Positions 36,630 through 49,600 of a stretch of 64,000 bases of DNA are shown piece by piece. The notes beneath the pieces are model-generated. The model did not search any database, was not told the DNA's origin, and saw only the letters and a program-made list of their open reading frames with translations. A program made the position numbers and the translations under genes. The stretch lies in contig NZ_OU342399.1 in assembly GCF_910589745.1 (NCBI RefSeq), forward strand, positions 1,302,001 through 1,366,000, written 5' to 3'. The stretch comes from Candidatus Arcticimaribacter forsetii. Its GTDB lineage: Bacteria; Bacteroidota; Bacteroidia; Flavobacteriales; Flavobacteriaceae. Every line of letters starts with the position of its first letter. Within the stretch, counting starts at the first letter, position 1.

Positions 36630-39335
36630 TTAATAAGTCAGAATCTTAAATATAGATTTTCTATTCAATTGATATTCTTCCTCAGTACAATCAGGATTGT
36701 CTAAACAAATATTATCGACATTTTCCTCACCTAAAGCTTTTATAATTAACCTAATCGAATCTATACCTTTAGAAGTAAGCCAATTTTTAGTTCTAATTGC
36801 TCTTCTACGAGAGAGAACTTTATTGTATTCAAGTGAAGCTCTTGAATCGGCATAAGAACTTATCTCTAAGGTCATGTTTGGGTATTTAATCAGAGCAATT
36901 AAAACATTTTTCAATGATTTTATGGAACTACTTTTTAATGTGGCTTTATCCAAATCAAAGAAAATAGGTTCAACACCAAGAATACAAATTAGATCGTTAG
37001 GCAAACAATTTGTCGTCCATTCTAAATCTATATTTTCAACTATATTTATAGTTTGTTTGAAATCTAAATTTAAAACTCTAGTAGTATAACTAATCCCGTT
37101 TGATACTCGAATTGAATAAGATTTAGAACAATCAAAATTTTGTATAAAATTAAATTTCCCTAAATTATTAGTTAGAATTTCCTTTATGACATTATCATTA
37201 TTATTTAATAATTCTACGGATGCTCCTTTTAAAAGTTGTTTAGTAAATTTATCAAAAACTACTCCACTTATACTTCCTTTACACGGAGAAGGAACTCCAA
37301 AAGATTGACTTGAACCATCTGTTTTTACAATTTTATAAACTTCATCAGAAGAACTTCCATTTAATCCATTTCTATTAGAAGATATAAATCCAAAATTTCG
37401 TTTATCATTATAAACATATCCGAAATCATCAAAGGGTGAATTAACAGGTTTTCCAACATTAGAAATTTCATAAGGGAAACCCCTTGGGTTTAATTTGGTC
37501 TCAAAAATATCAAAACCACCAAGCCCCAATTTTCCATCACTAGAAAAATACAATTTATTCCCTGAATCAATAAAGGGAAAAGATTCTCGGAATTCAGTGT
37601 TTACATTTGGTCCCAGATTAATGGGTTGACTGTATGTTTTATCTTCAAATATATAAACAAACCAAATGTCAGACATTCCAAAAGTTCCAGGCATATCTGA
37701 TGAAAAATAAAGCTTTTTCCCATCAGGGCTCAAAGTTGGATGAGCTGTAGAATATTCATTACCGTTAAAGGGTAATTCTTCAATATCACCCCATGTACCT
37801 TGATTTTTAGTTGCTTTATATATTTTAAGCTTTACTTCCTTGTCTTTTGAAGATTTCAATCTCCCTCCATAAAAATTATTCCTTGTAAAGTACATTGTAT
37901 TTCCGTCTTTACTTAATGTAGCAGTAGATTCATGATATTTAGTATTCACACTTCCTTTCAACTGTTCTCTATCTGACAAATTTCCTAGTGAATCGATTTT
38001 GGCTATAAATAAATCTAAAAAGGGTTCGTTAGACCATTTAAACTTTTTATTACCAGTAGCATCAAGACTTGAAGCAAATACTACTTTATTGTCATTATAA
38101 AAATTCAATCCAAAATCGGAGTTCTGAGAATTAATACTTGTTTTGAATAGGTTATATTTTCCGCTATTACTTAAAATAGTATCTAAATAATTAGATTCAA
38201 ATTCTGAGTGATTTTGAGAAATTAACTGATTGTTTAATTTTAAATATTTTTTGTAAAACCGATCTGAAGCTTCGTAGGCCTCAATACTTTTGAATGCTAC
38301 AGATGCTTTAAAATACAATTCGGGATCAAGGTTTTTTGGATAAGTAGAAATCAATTTATTAAACCAAATCGTTGATAAATCATACTGGCTATTATTATAA
38401 TATGCAATAGCTAAACTTTCGAATATTTCTTTACTTTCCTTACCAGATCTTGCTAATTTTAGGTATCGTTCTATTGCTGGAGAAAATTCATAATCTTCGT
38501 AGTTACTTTTAGCTGAAAATATATTGTTTACACTTGTTTCCCTTTTGTTGTCAACTTTATTGGATAGAGAATCTATTAAAGATGAATCCAAAGGTTTAGA
38601 GAGGATACTCGAAGTTCTTGGTAAATCGATAGATAATTTATTTTCCAATTTAAACACATCAAATGAAATTAATGAATCTACATCTTCTAATTCTATTTTC
38701 GGTTCATTGAATGAATCACTATTTTGAATGTTCACATCAATAGAATCTGTGGATGTATATGGCTTTTCAATTTGAATCAAATCTTTATCATTTTCTATAT
38801 TTTTTATATTATCTAATACAACATCATCATCTACAATAGTATAAGTGTTTGAGTTTATCTGAATCTCCTTTTTTTCATTTTTAACATCAACTTCATTGTA
38901 ATTTTGAATGTCTTCAATAAAATCTTGATTGGTTTCATCTACTAATACATCTGGTGATTTGGCTATAGTAGAATTATTTTCACTCCTATTATTCCCTGAA
39001 GACGCTTTGTAATTTTCTTGATAAGAAAGCCAATAATCAATCTGATTAATCCCAATACTATCAAGAAATTTGTTTGTTTGTTTTAATGTTTTAAACTGAC
39101 TTATTGATACTCTGTGGAATCCATTTTTTTTAGCAAGAACACGAACTTTTTTAAATCCTGCTTTTTTTAATTTAATTTTATACAGGTAAGCATTATTCTC
39201 ATATTTATACGACCCAACAATTATTTCAATTTTATCCTTTGCTATATCTTGAGCAATCAAATAATTTGATAAACACATAAACACTACCATAAGTATAGTA
39301 GGAAAATATTTTTTATTTAATGTATTTAAATTCAT
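36630..39335 (-). CDS. OmpA-family protein with SPOR-like, TPR, PD40 and carboxypeptidase-regulatory domains
   Basis: The 901-aa product has a signal peptide (ending near LIAQD), a SPOR-like domain (~35-95, IIVGSYKYENNAYLYKIKLKKAGF) and an acidic Asn/Asp-rich stretch (~110-280). TPR-like helices (~285-375), a beta-propeller of PD40/WD40-like repeats (~405-660; TLSPDGKKLYFSSDMPG, FIDSGNKLYFSSDG) and a carboxypeptidase-regulatory-like domain (~690-770) follow. A C-terminal OmpA peptidoglycan-binding domain (~790-900, FFDLDKATLKSSS..., YADSRASLEYNKVLSRRRA) closes it. It starts one base after the PorP/SprF stop. In T9SS loci such OmpA proteins pair with PorP/SprF proteins and anchor giant surface proteins to the cell wall. 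Confidence 0.88.
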   Translation of the reverse strand: MNLNTLNKKYFPTILMVVFMCLSNYLIAQDIAKDKIEIIVGSYKYENNAYLYKIKLKKAGFKKVRVLAKKNGFHRVSISQFKTLKQTNKFLDSIGINQIDYWLSYQENYKASSGNNRSENNSTIAKSPDVLVDETNQDFIEDIQNYNEVDVKNEKKEIQINSNTYTIVDDDVVLDNIKNIENDKDLIQIEKPYTSTDSIDVNIQNSDSFNEPKIELEDVDSLISFDVFKLENKLSIDLPRTSSILSKPLDSSLIDSLSNKVDNKRETSVNNIFSAKSNYEDYEFSPAIERYLKLARSGKESKEIFESLAIAYYNNSQYDLSTIWFNKLISTYPKNLDPELYFKASVAFKSIEAYEASDRFYKKYLKLNNQLISQNHSEFESNYLDTILSNSGKYNLFKTSINSQNSDFGLNFYNDNKVVFASSLDATGNKKFKWSNEPFLDLFIAKIDSLGNLSDREQLKGSVNTKYHESTATLSKDGNTMYFTRNNFYGGRLKSSKDKEVKLKIYKATKNQGTWGDIEELPFNGNEYSTAHPTLSPDGKKLYFSSDMPGTFGMSDIWFVYIFEDKTYSQPINLGPNVNTEFRESFPFIDSGNKLYFSSDGKLGLGGFDIFETKLNPRGFPYEISNVGKPVNSPFDDFGYVYNDKRNFGFISSNRNGLNGSSSDEVYKIVKTDGSSQSFGVPSPCKGSISGVVFDKFTKQLLKGASVELLNNNDNVIKEILTNNLGKFNFIQNFDCSKSYSIRVSNGISYTTRVLNLDFKQTINIVENIDLEWTTNCLPNDLICILGVEPIFFDLDKATLKSSSIKSLKNVLIALIKYPNMTLEISSYADSRASLEYNKVLSRRRAIRTKNWLTSKGIDSIRLIIKALGEENVDNICLDNPDCTEEEYQLNRKSIFKILTY

Positions 39336-39336
39336 A

Positions 39337-40272
39337 TTAAAAAAACCTCGGTGTTAATATTTTTTTATTTGTTCCAAAATCGAACCTAAAAAGAAGTTCA
39401 AAAGTTCCACTTGTTGAATTTCTTATTTCAGTAGTTGCAAAATCATATGAAAAACCTACCATCATAGAATCTGATAATTGAATACCTGCTAGAGTTGTAA
39501 TTGCAGAGTCAATTCGGTTTGCCACACCAAAAGTAAAGTTATTGTTAACAATAAAGTTAAGAGAAATATCCCATTGAATAGGACTTCCTTTTACAGCCTT
39601 AACTAAGGTAGCGGGCTTAAATTTTAATGAAGGATGTAAATCAAAAACATACCCTCCGAAAACATATAAATGAATTTCTTTTGAAAAAGTGGAAAAGAAG
39701 CTTGATTCTTCATCTACTAAATCAAAATATTTTTTTTCTAAAAGATTCGGCGCAGACACCCCTAAATAATATTGTTGAGTATTGTAAAATATCCCCACTC
39801 CAATTTGTGGTTGATATTTATTATTTACAGCATAATCAATATATGGATCCGTCTGATCATAAATATTTAGTTTGTTAAAATCAATATCATAGGAATTTAA
39901 TCCTGCTTTAAGACCAAATGCTAATTTGGAAAACATGAAATTTATAGAATATGAATAATCAATAGAAAAATTAGTTTCAGTTAAAGGACCTATTTGCTCG
40001 TAAAAAATTGTACCCCCAAGACCAACTTTCCCTCCGGAACCAACGGGAGAATCAAAGGAGATTAAATTTGTTTTTGGAGCACCTTCAAGATCTAGCCATT
40101 GTGATCGTGCGAGAAGTCTTAAACTTGTTATTCCACGATTTCCTGCATATGCAGGATTAAAAATTTGTGGTACGAGCATATATTGTGTAAACTGTGATTC
40201 TTGCTGTCCTAAGACAAAACTAGAAACCAGTCCTAAATAAACAAACAAATATTTCCTCAATGCTCTATTCAT
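39337..40272 (-). CDS. PorP/SprF-family T9SS-associated outer-membrane protein
   Basis: This 311-aa protein has a signal peptide (ending near VLGQ) and the family signature QFTQYMLVPQIFNPAYAGNRG at the start of the mature part, then alternating strands of a small barrel ending in FRFDFG. In Flavobacterium johnsoniae, SprF lies right after the giant adhesin SprB and is needed to export it through the type IX system. Here the gene overlaps the end of the giant gene by 8 bases and is followed by the OmpA-type gene, so the three form one operon. Confidence 0.92.
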   Translation of the reverse strand: MNRALRKYLFVYLGLVSSFVLGQQESQFTQYMLVPQIFNPAYAGNRGITSLRLLARSQWLDLEGAPKTNLISFDSPVGSGGKVGLGGTIFYEQIGPLTETNFSIDYSYSINFMFSKLAFGLKAGLNSYDIDFNKLNIYDQTDPYIDYAVNNKYQPQIGVGIFYNTQQYYLGVSAPNLLEKKYFDLVDEESSFFSTFSKEIHLYVFGGYVFDLHPSLKFKPATLVKAVKGSPIQWDISLNFIVNNNFTFGVANRIDSAITTLAGIQLSDSMMVGFSYDFATTEIRNSTSGTFELLFRFDFGTNKKILTPRFF

Positions 40273-40601
40273 TTTGCAAATCGTTTTGTAAATATAAATA
40301 CCCCATATACTCCGTCTTACCAGGATTATTATTAGAAGGGAATGTTAAAACATAATAATAAGTTCCTGAAGGAAGTTTTTCATTTTTATTAATCGTAATT
40401 CTTCCATTTGAATACCCAGTAAATATTTCTGAATTACCAGGTCCTGGATAACCATTGCTTTCGAAAACTAAAACACCCCACCTATTATAGATTTTTAGTT
40501 TGTTATCTGGATAATCTTCAATTCCTCGAATAATTAAATAATCATTTTTTTGATCACCATTTGGTGTGACTAACTCATAAACCTCTAATCTAGGTATGTA
40601 A
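40265..40601 (-). other. T9SS type B / gliding-motility C-terminal domain of the giant protein
   Basis: The last ~112 residues, starting YIPRLEVYELVTPNGDQKN, contain TPNGDQKND, LKIYNRWGVLVFES and GTYYYVLTF. These are the hallmarks of the gliding-motility-associated C-terminal domain that directs proteins through the type IX system. Confidence 0.9.
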
Positions 40602-43600
40602 TCAGACTCTAATTCAATTATGGTTGGATCATCTGACATATTACCATCTGTATCATCCCCGTTATCACTTTGGTCAAAAATAAGGTCGTTATAGTTCAAT
40701 GCAGTCCCTGATACACGAGCTATGTTTTCGATGAAACCAGAATAAATATCAGACTGTGTTACTGTGTAATCAGCATTAAAAACGATTACTCCTTGTGGAA
40801 TAATTAAATTTTGTGAAGACCCGTTTGTTGCAGAAACAAAATAGGGTGATCTAGTTAAGAAAATAGAAGATCCGTTTCCGTCTGTCATGATATCATCAAT
40901 TACTAAATCAGATACATTTACGTTTCCTGTATTCTCTACTGAAATACTAAAAACTATTTCATCACCTGGATTTATATATTCTGAATCGTTTGTTAAAGAA
41001 GCTGTTTTTGTTACTTCTAGAGAGGGTCTAGGTGAAATTAGAACAACTGTTGGATCATCTGTTGTATTTCCGTCGGTATCATTACCATTATCCGAAGTAT
41101 CCTCTGCATATAAAGATCCCTCTAAGTTTTGAGCAGAAGCAATCGCAGTATTTATTATACGTCCTGTTTCTGCAGCGCTTTGTTCAATACTATAGAATGC
41201 AATATATGAAGCGATTTCATTAACTTTTAAGTTGCCTTCTAAAGATCCTAAGGTAGATCCAGTGAAGAATGGTCCATTTGATAATGTCAATAGTTCTCCA
41301 TTTCCATCTGTAATAATGTCTTCAAGAACAATATTTTTTAATGGTGTATTACCTGTATTTTTAATTAAAATATCATATAAAATCAAATCGCCCGTATCAA
41401 CAACATCATCCGTGTTATTTGTTATAGAAGCTGTTTTGGTTACTTCGATATCAGGAATTTCTTGTAAGAATACTTCCGTTGGATCATCTAACGTATTTCC
41501 ATCCGTATCATCTCCATCATCACTGACATCCGAGATTCTTAGGTCTTGATTTGGTGCAGCTGCAGAAGCTTCAACTGTATTTATTATAATTCCTGAGGCA
41601 ACATCTATAGCTTTAATGATGTAAAAAGCTATATAGGTAGCGGCTTCTCCCTCTATTAAAACACCTTCTGCAGATCCTTCTGAGGATCCTGAGAAGAAGG
41701 GGCCATTACTTAAAGTTAGTGTGTTCCCATTTCCATCTGTAAGTGTATCAACAATTAAAAGATCCCTTAGAGTAGAGTTTCCATTATTCTCAACAATAAT
41801 CGTATAAGTAATAATATCGCCTGCGCCAGTTTCTCCGTCACCATTATCAGTAATTTCCGCTGTTTTGGTTACTTCCATAACAACATTTGAAACTGTGAAA
41901 ACTTCTGTTAAATCATCTTCACTATTTCCATCGGTATCATCACCATTATCACTGATGTCAAATACATCTCCTATTTGACCTGGACTATTCCCTCTAAATA
42001 CAACAGAGTTTCTAATTACTCCAGAATCTGCTGCTCTTTGCCCAATTAAATAAGAAGCTGTATAGGTAGCTATTTCTGATTGAGCAAGTATTCCTTGTGG
42101 AGAATTCTGAGAAGAAGAAACAAACGTGGGTTGGGTTGTTAAAATGAGCTCTCTACCACTAGCATCTGAGAGCGTATCTACATACGTTAATCCACTTACA
42201 GTTATGTTTCCTTTATTTTCAACTGTTATAATATAGTCAATTCTATCTCCAACATCATTTATACCATTTTGATTAAGATCTATTACATCAGCTACTTTAG
42301 TCACCTCTATTTCAGGAAGAGAAATGATCTCGATCACAGTAGGATCATTGGTTGTATTTCCATCAGTATCATCTCCATCATCACTTACATCTGAAACATC
42401 ATTGTTATTCCCTGGGCTAGAAGCGTTAACTGTTACTGAATTTATAACTTTCCCCGTTCCGGCATCACTATTTGAAATTATATAAGTTGCCGAGTAGGTT
42501 GCACTTTCGCTGGGGTTCAATGAGCTTTCGGACGATCCCTGGGTTGAAGAAATAAAGAGTGGTCCAGAAGATAATTGAAGAACATTATTATTTCCGTCTT
42601 TTAAAGTATCAATTAATGTAATTGATGAAAGTTGTGTAGAGCCTGTATTGTTAATATTAATAGTGTAAACAATTGTGTCACCAGCGTTTATACTTCCGTC
42701 TCCATTGTCAATGGTGTAAGCTGTCTTAGTTGCTTCAATTGATCTGTTTGTATTAAAAATAACAACTGTTGGATCGTTTATGGTATTGCCGTCAGTATTA
42801 TCTCCATCATCACTTATATCTGAAACATCGTTACTATTACCTGGACTACTTCCCGTAACCGTAACCGAATTATTTACACTGCCAGAATTTACATCTTGCT
42901 GGGTAATTAGATAGGTTGCATTATAAGTCGATACCTCTCCTGTCAAAATTGTACCCTCTGCAGAACCATCTGAATTTGATATAAAACTAGGTCCTGTAGT
43001 CAGGCTCAAGGTATTTCCATTCCCATCCGTTAAAGTATCAATTAAACTTAATCCATTGATAGTAACGTTACCGGTGTTTTGGATTGTTATGGTATAATTT
43101 ATTGTATCTCCTGCTCCATTTAATCCGTCACCATCATCAGTTATTGCATACGTTTTGGTAACCTCTATTGATGCTAACGGAGCTATTGAAACTACTGTAG
43201 AATCATTAATCGTGTTTCCATCAGTGTCATCACCATCATCACTTTGGTCAGATAAATCATTTGTGTTTCCTGGGCTACTACCTGTTACTGTTACAGTATT
43301 TTCAATTTGCCCACTAAGGGAAGCTGCATTGGAAATTAGATAGCTTGCATTATAAGTCGATACCTCATTAGGAGAAACTGATCCTTGAGGGGAGCCACTG
43401 GAATTTGATACAAAAGTTGGTCCAGAGGTAAGAGTTAATGCATTTCCATTACCGTCGGTTAATAAATCTACAAGACTCAATGATGTAATATTAACATTCC
43501 CCGTATTAACAACTGTAATGGTATAGTTGATGGTATCGCCTGCTCCGTTAATTCCGTCTCCATTATCTGCCACAGTTGCTGTTTTGGTTACTTCAAGTTC

Positions 43601-46600
43601 TGGTGCTTGGGAAGTATATACTACTGTAGGATCGTCTAATGTATTTCCATCGGAGTCATTTCCATCATCAGAAGTGTCGGTTATGTCATTGGTATTGCCC
43701 GGGCTACTTCCCGTTACCACTACCGTATTATTAATCAACCCAGAATCTGCTGCTGCATTAGTGATTACATAACTTGCCGAATAAGTAGCAATTTCACCTG
43801 CGACTAATGTTCCTTCCAAAGACCCTGATGAAGAATTAACATAGTCTGGTCCTTGATCTAGGGTTAATGAAATTCCATTTTTGTCAGTTAAGTTGTCTAC
43901 TAGAGTAATTCCTGTAATCGTTTGTCCACCAATGTTTTCAATGGTTATCGTGTAGTTTATGGTGTCTCCTGCTCCATTAGTTCCATCTCCATTATCAATT
44001 ATACTTGCAATTTTGGTTACTTCTAATGAACCTTCTGATGATGTGGTTATTACAGTTGAATCACTTGAAGTGTTTCCATCGCTATCATCTCCATCGTCAC
44101 TGATATCGAATACATTGTTTGAATTCCCAGGACTATTTCCTGTTACTTGAACCGAATTTATTATTGATTGAGTGTTTGCAGCAAGTTGAGAAATGGTGTA
44201 AGTGGCAGTATAAGTTGCAACTTCTCCGACTGTAAGATTTCCTTGGGTAGAATTGGCATTAGAGTAAGTAAAGACCGGTCCCGCTGTAAGAGCTAATACA
44301 TTTCCATCGCCATCGGTTAAATTGTCTACCAAAGTAAGGTTAGATAAACTAACATTTCCTATATTTTGAACTGTAATGGTGTATACAATTACATCACCAC
44401 TATCGTTGGTGTTGTTTGAATTGCTATCGATAACCACCGCCGTTTTTGTTGCCTCTACCAATGGGTTTCGATACAGTAGGGTTTCAGTAACATCATTATT
44501 TGTATTCCCATCTGTATCAATTCCGTCATCACTTTGATCAGAAACAGAAGAAGTGTTCAATGGATCAGAAGCTACAGCAGTAACTGTATTTATTATTCTT
44601 CCCGAATCAACGTCACTTTGATCAATTGTGTAGGTCGCTGTATAGGTAGCTATTTCATTAATATCTAAATTTCCAACGGTCGATCCTGAACTTGAATTAT
44701 TAAAGCTTATTGGAACAGAATAACTTAATGTATTGTTGTTTCCATCGGTTAATAAATCTGTTAAACTAAGGTTTGATAAAAAAACATTTCCAGTGTTTTG
44801 CACAGTAATTGTATACACAATTGAATCTCCAAGGTCGTTGTTCCCATTGCTGTTTGTATCGATTACATTGGATGTCTTTGTGACTTCTAAACCTGGGTTG
44901 ATATCAAAATAAGTTACCGTTGAGTCATTTTCGGTATTGCCGTCAGCATCATTTCCATCATCACTCTGATCGGTTACATCATTACTTTGTCCAGGACTAC
45001 TTGCAACTACACTTACGGTATTGGAAACTAAGCCTGTGTTAACATGACTTTGGTTTACAATCAAGTATGCATTGTAAGTTGCCTGTTCTCCTGGAATCAG
45101 CACGCCGTTTATGGAGTTTTTAGACGACCCTCCATAGGTAGGTCCGTTTGAAAGGTTTATGGTGTTTCCATTTCCATCATGAAGGATATCGGTAATTGTT
45201 ATCCCATTTAGGGTCACATTACCTGTGTTTTGAACACTAATAGAATAATTTATTACATCTCCCACCCCTGTTAATCCGTCACCATTATCTGTTAGTTGAC
45301 TGATTTTAGTTACTTCAATTGATGGGGATGATGTAATTGCAGTAACCGTTGGATCATTTAACGTATTCCCATCATTATCATCACCATCATCGGAAACATC
45401 GCTTATATTTGAATTTTCTGAAGAAGCTGAAACAATAACTTGATTCGATAATCCGCCAGCATCAACTACTCCTTGTTCTATGATGTAATAAGCAATATAA
45501 TTTGCGGTTTCACTTGCTTGTAAGCTTCCCTCGGCAGACCCTAAATTAGCTCCAGTGTATGTTGGGCCAGAAATTAGATTAAGTGTTCTTCCATTATTAT
45601 CCAAAAATTGATCAAAAATAGAAACTCCTTGAAGGTTTATATTTCCTGTATTAGTTACTTCAATATCATATCTTACAAAATCTCCTTTCCCTAATAAACC
45701 ATCACCATTATCGGTAATAGTAACAGTCTTAGTCGCCTCGATTTCTGGTAAAGCGGTTATACTAACTATCGTTGGATCATCAGTAGTGTTCCCGTCAGTA
45801 TCATCTCCATCATCTGAGGTATCCGTTACATCTCCACTATTCCCTGGAGAAGATGCTGTTGCTATAACAGTATTTGAAATAAACCCAGTTCTCTCAGCAA
45901 CATTACTTACCACATATGATGCTGTGTAGGTAGCTGTCTCTCCAAGTGTCAATGTGCCTTGGCTTGACCCTGCACTAGAGGAAGTAAAGCTTGGTCCACT
46001 TGTTAATGTTAATGATCCACCACTTCCATCACTAAGCCTATCTACTAAGGTTAAGCTTGATAAACTTGTATTACCCTTATTCTCTACCGTTATGGTATAT
46101 ACTATCGCATCCCCTAAATCTACGATGCCGTTACTATTATTGTCTATTGTTGTTGCCCTCTTGGTGGCTTCTATCTCAGGAAGTGGGGTTATCTCAACAA
46201 CCGTTGCATCATCCTCTGTGTTACCATCACTATCATCTCCATCATCTGAGGTGTCCGTTACGTTATTACTCTGTCCTGGACTACTCGCTCTGGCCAAAAC
46301 ACTATTGTTTATACTAGAGGTCAAGGCTGCTGCTGAACTAATAATATAATACCCACTATAGGTTGCTACCTCATTTGGCTTTAATGTCCCTGGGGATGAT
46401 CCTAATGTAGTTGATGAGAACGATGGACCGTTGGTTAATGTTAATGAACCACCACTACCATCTGTTAAGGTATCTACCAAGGTTAAGCCCGATAAGGTTA
46501 CATTACCCTTGTTCTCTACCTTTATGGTATAGTTGATTATGTCTCCTGCTCCAGTGTTACCATCGCCTCCATTATCGGTTATTACTGAAGTCTTAGTCAC

Positions 46601-49600
46601 CTCTAAGGAACTTGAAGCTGTTATGCTCGTTACCGTTGGGTCATCTTCTACATTACCATCACTGTCATCTCCGTCATCTGATACATCAGTAACATCATTA
46701 CTGTTCCCTGGACTACTCGCTGTGGCTGATGCCTGATTCGATAAACCTCCTGCATCTACGGCTGCTTGCGTGATAATATAAAGTGCACTGTAGTTTGCTG
46801 TCTCTCCTACTTTGAGTGTTCCTTGAGCTGATCCTTGTGAGGAACCTGAGAACGAGGGACCACTATCTAAACTCAATATGCTCCCCGAAGCATCGCTCAA
46901 CACATCCGCTACACTTAAACTTGACAGGGTTACATTACCATCATTAACTACAGAAATGCTGTACTGTACTACATCTCCTTTCCCTACTACTCCATCTCCA
47001 TTGTCTGTAATAGCGGATGTCTTGGTTACCTCTATCGATGGATTCTTGCTTATCGTTATATCTGTGGTATCGTCTGTTGTATTCCCATCACTGTCATCTC
47101 CATCATCGGAAGTGTCCGTTACATTATTACTCTGACCGGGACTACTACCCGTTACTAAAACACTGTTGCTTATACTTCCGGTATCTAATGCTGCTTGGAT
47201 TATTGTATAGCTTGCTGTATAAGTAGCAGTCTCTCCTACTAACAAGGTGCCTTCTGATGATGAAGATGTTGAACTAGTAAAGATAGGGCCTGAAGTTAAA
47301 CTTAGGGGTGATCCATTACCATCCAATAAGGTATCTGTTAAACCTACACTAGATAGTGTTACATTACCCTTATTCTCTATTGTAATCGTATAAACTATAG
47401 TGTCCCCTAAATCAGTCGAACTACTACTGTTGTTGTCCATGACTGAAGCTGTCTTGGTTGCTTCTAGTTCTGATGAACGACTCAAGTTTACTACCGTATT
47501 ATCATCTTGAGTCTCCCCATCACTATCATCTCCATTATCACTACGGTCACTTACATCATTCGTGTTTTGTGGTGAGGATGCCGTGGCCATTACTGTGTTT
47601 ACTACACTTCCACTATCCACCGCATCTTGTGTTACCGTATAAGTCGCTGTGTAGCTTGCAGTCTCTCCTACAACTAAAGTGCCTTGTACTGAAGAGGATG
47701 TTGAGCTATTAAAGGTTGGTCCGCTTGTTAAGGATAATGATCCTCCATCTCCATCGGTTAAAGTATCTACTAAACCAAGCCCTGATAAGGTTACATTACC
47801 CTTATTCTCTACCGTTATCGTATAAACTATCCTGTCGCCTAAATCATTTAATCCATTACTGTTGTTGTCGGTGACTGTTGCTATTTTTGTTGTCTCAATA
47901 ATTGGTGCTGGATTGATAACCAACACCGTTGTGTCATCAGTCGTATTACCATCAGTATCGTCTCCATCATCTGATACATCGATAAGTCCGCCTGGATTAC
48001 CCGTGCTACTCGCTGTTACTGTTACGCTGTTGATTAATCCTCCTGCATCTACTACTGCTTGGGTGATTACAAATGTAGCTCCATAGTGAGCGGTTTCATT
48101 GGGCTTAATAATGCCTTCTGAAGATCCCAGATCTCCAAAATTAAATGTAGGTCCACTACTCAGTGCTAATGTGTTTGATAATGCATCTGTAAAGGTATCT
48201 ACTAATGAAGGCTCGGTAATATTTACATTTCCTTGATTCTCTATTTTTATCCTGTAGTTCACAGTATCTCCTACTCCTAAAATTCCATCTCCATCGTCTG
48301 TTACCGTTCCTTCTTTAGTTACTTCCATCTCAGGGCTTGGAGTGATGTTAACTATTGTTGGATCATCTGTAGTGTTACCATCTCCATCATTACCATTGTC
48401 AGATATATCCGTAACATTATTACTGTTCCCTGGAGTACTCGCTGTTACTTGAGCAGTATTGTTTATACTTGGTGTGTTCTCCGCTGCTGCGCTTATGGTA
48501 TAAGTAGCCGTGTACGTCGCAATCTCGCCTGAGATTAATGTACCCTGTGCTGATGATCCACTATTTGATACAAAACTTGGCCCACTATCTAAACTTAAAG
48601 AACCGCCGTTTCCATCGCTAAGTGTATCGCTAATGGTTATGCTACTAAGGGTTATATTACCGGTATTACGAACCGTGATATTATAAACAATAACATCGCC
48701 TTGATCGGTCTTACTATTACTATTAGTGTCGTTTACTACTGCTGTTTTGGTTACCTCTATTGAAGAATCTGAACTCGTTATTACAACGGTTACATCATTT
48801 GTTGTATTGCCGTCAGTGTCGTCGCCATCATCCGATATATCTGTAACATCATTTGTATTGCCAGGAGTACTTGCTGTTACCGATACACTGTTGTTTACTG
48901 ATCCTGTATTGGCCGCATTCTGACTTATTGTATAAGTCGCTGTATAAGTAGATATCTCTCCTACAGCTAAACTTCCCTCTGCAGAAGACAAACTGTTACT
49001 ATAAAAACTAGGACCTGAGGTTAAATTAAGAGTTCCTCCTGAGCCGTCAGTTAACGTATCGGTTAATGATAAACCGGATAAGGTAACACTACCCGTATTG
49101 GAAACCAATATCGTATAAACAATGACATCGCCCTGATCGTTGTTCCCATTACCATTGGTGTCTACTACTGAGGCTGTCTTGGTGACTTCCATAGCTCCAC
49201 TAGATTGCGTATTGACAACCGTTGGATCATCTACAGTATTACCATCACTGTCATCACCATCGTCAGAAGTATCTGTAACATTATTACTCTGGCCTGGAGA
49301 AGAAGCAGTACCTGTTACGATATTGCTTATCGATCCCGTATTGGCTACGTTTTGGATTATGGTATAGGTTGCGGTATAGGTTACTATTTCTCCTGATGAT
49401 AAACTCCCTTGTGAAGACCCTAAAGTAGAACTTGTAAATATAGGGCCTGAATCCAACGAAAGTGCTGTGCCGTTAGCATCTGTTAGGGTGTCACTTATTG
49501 TTAATCCAGTAAGGGAGGTATCTCCTGTGTTATTTACAGTAATAGTGTAAACTATTTTATCTGATGCTCCGTTAACTCCATCTCCATTGTCAATAACTAT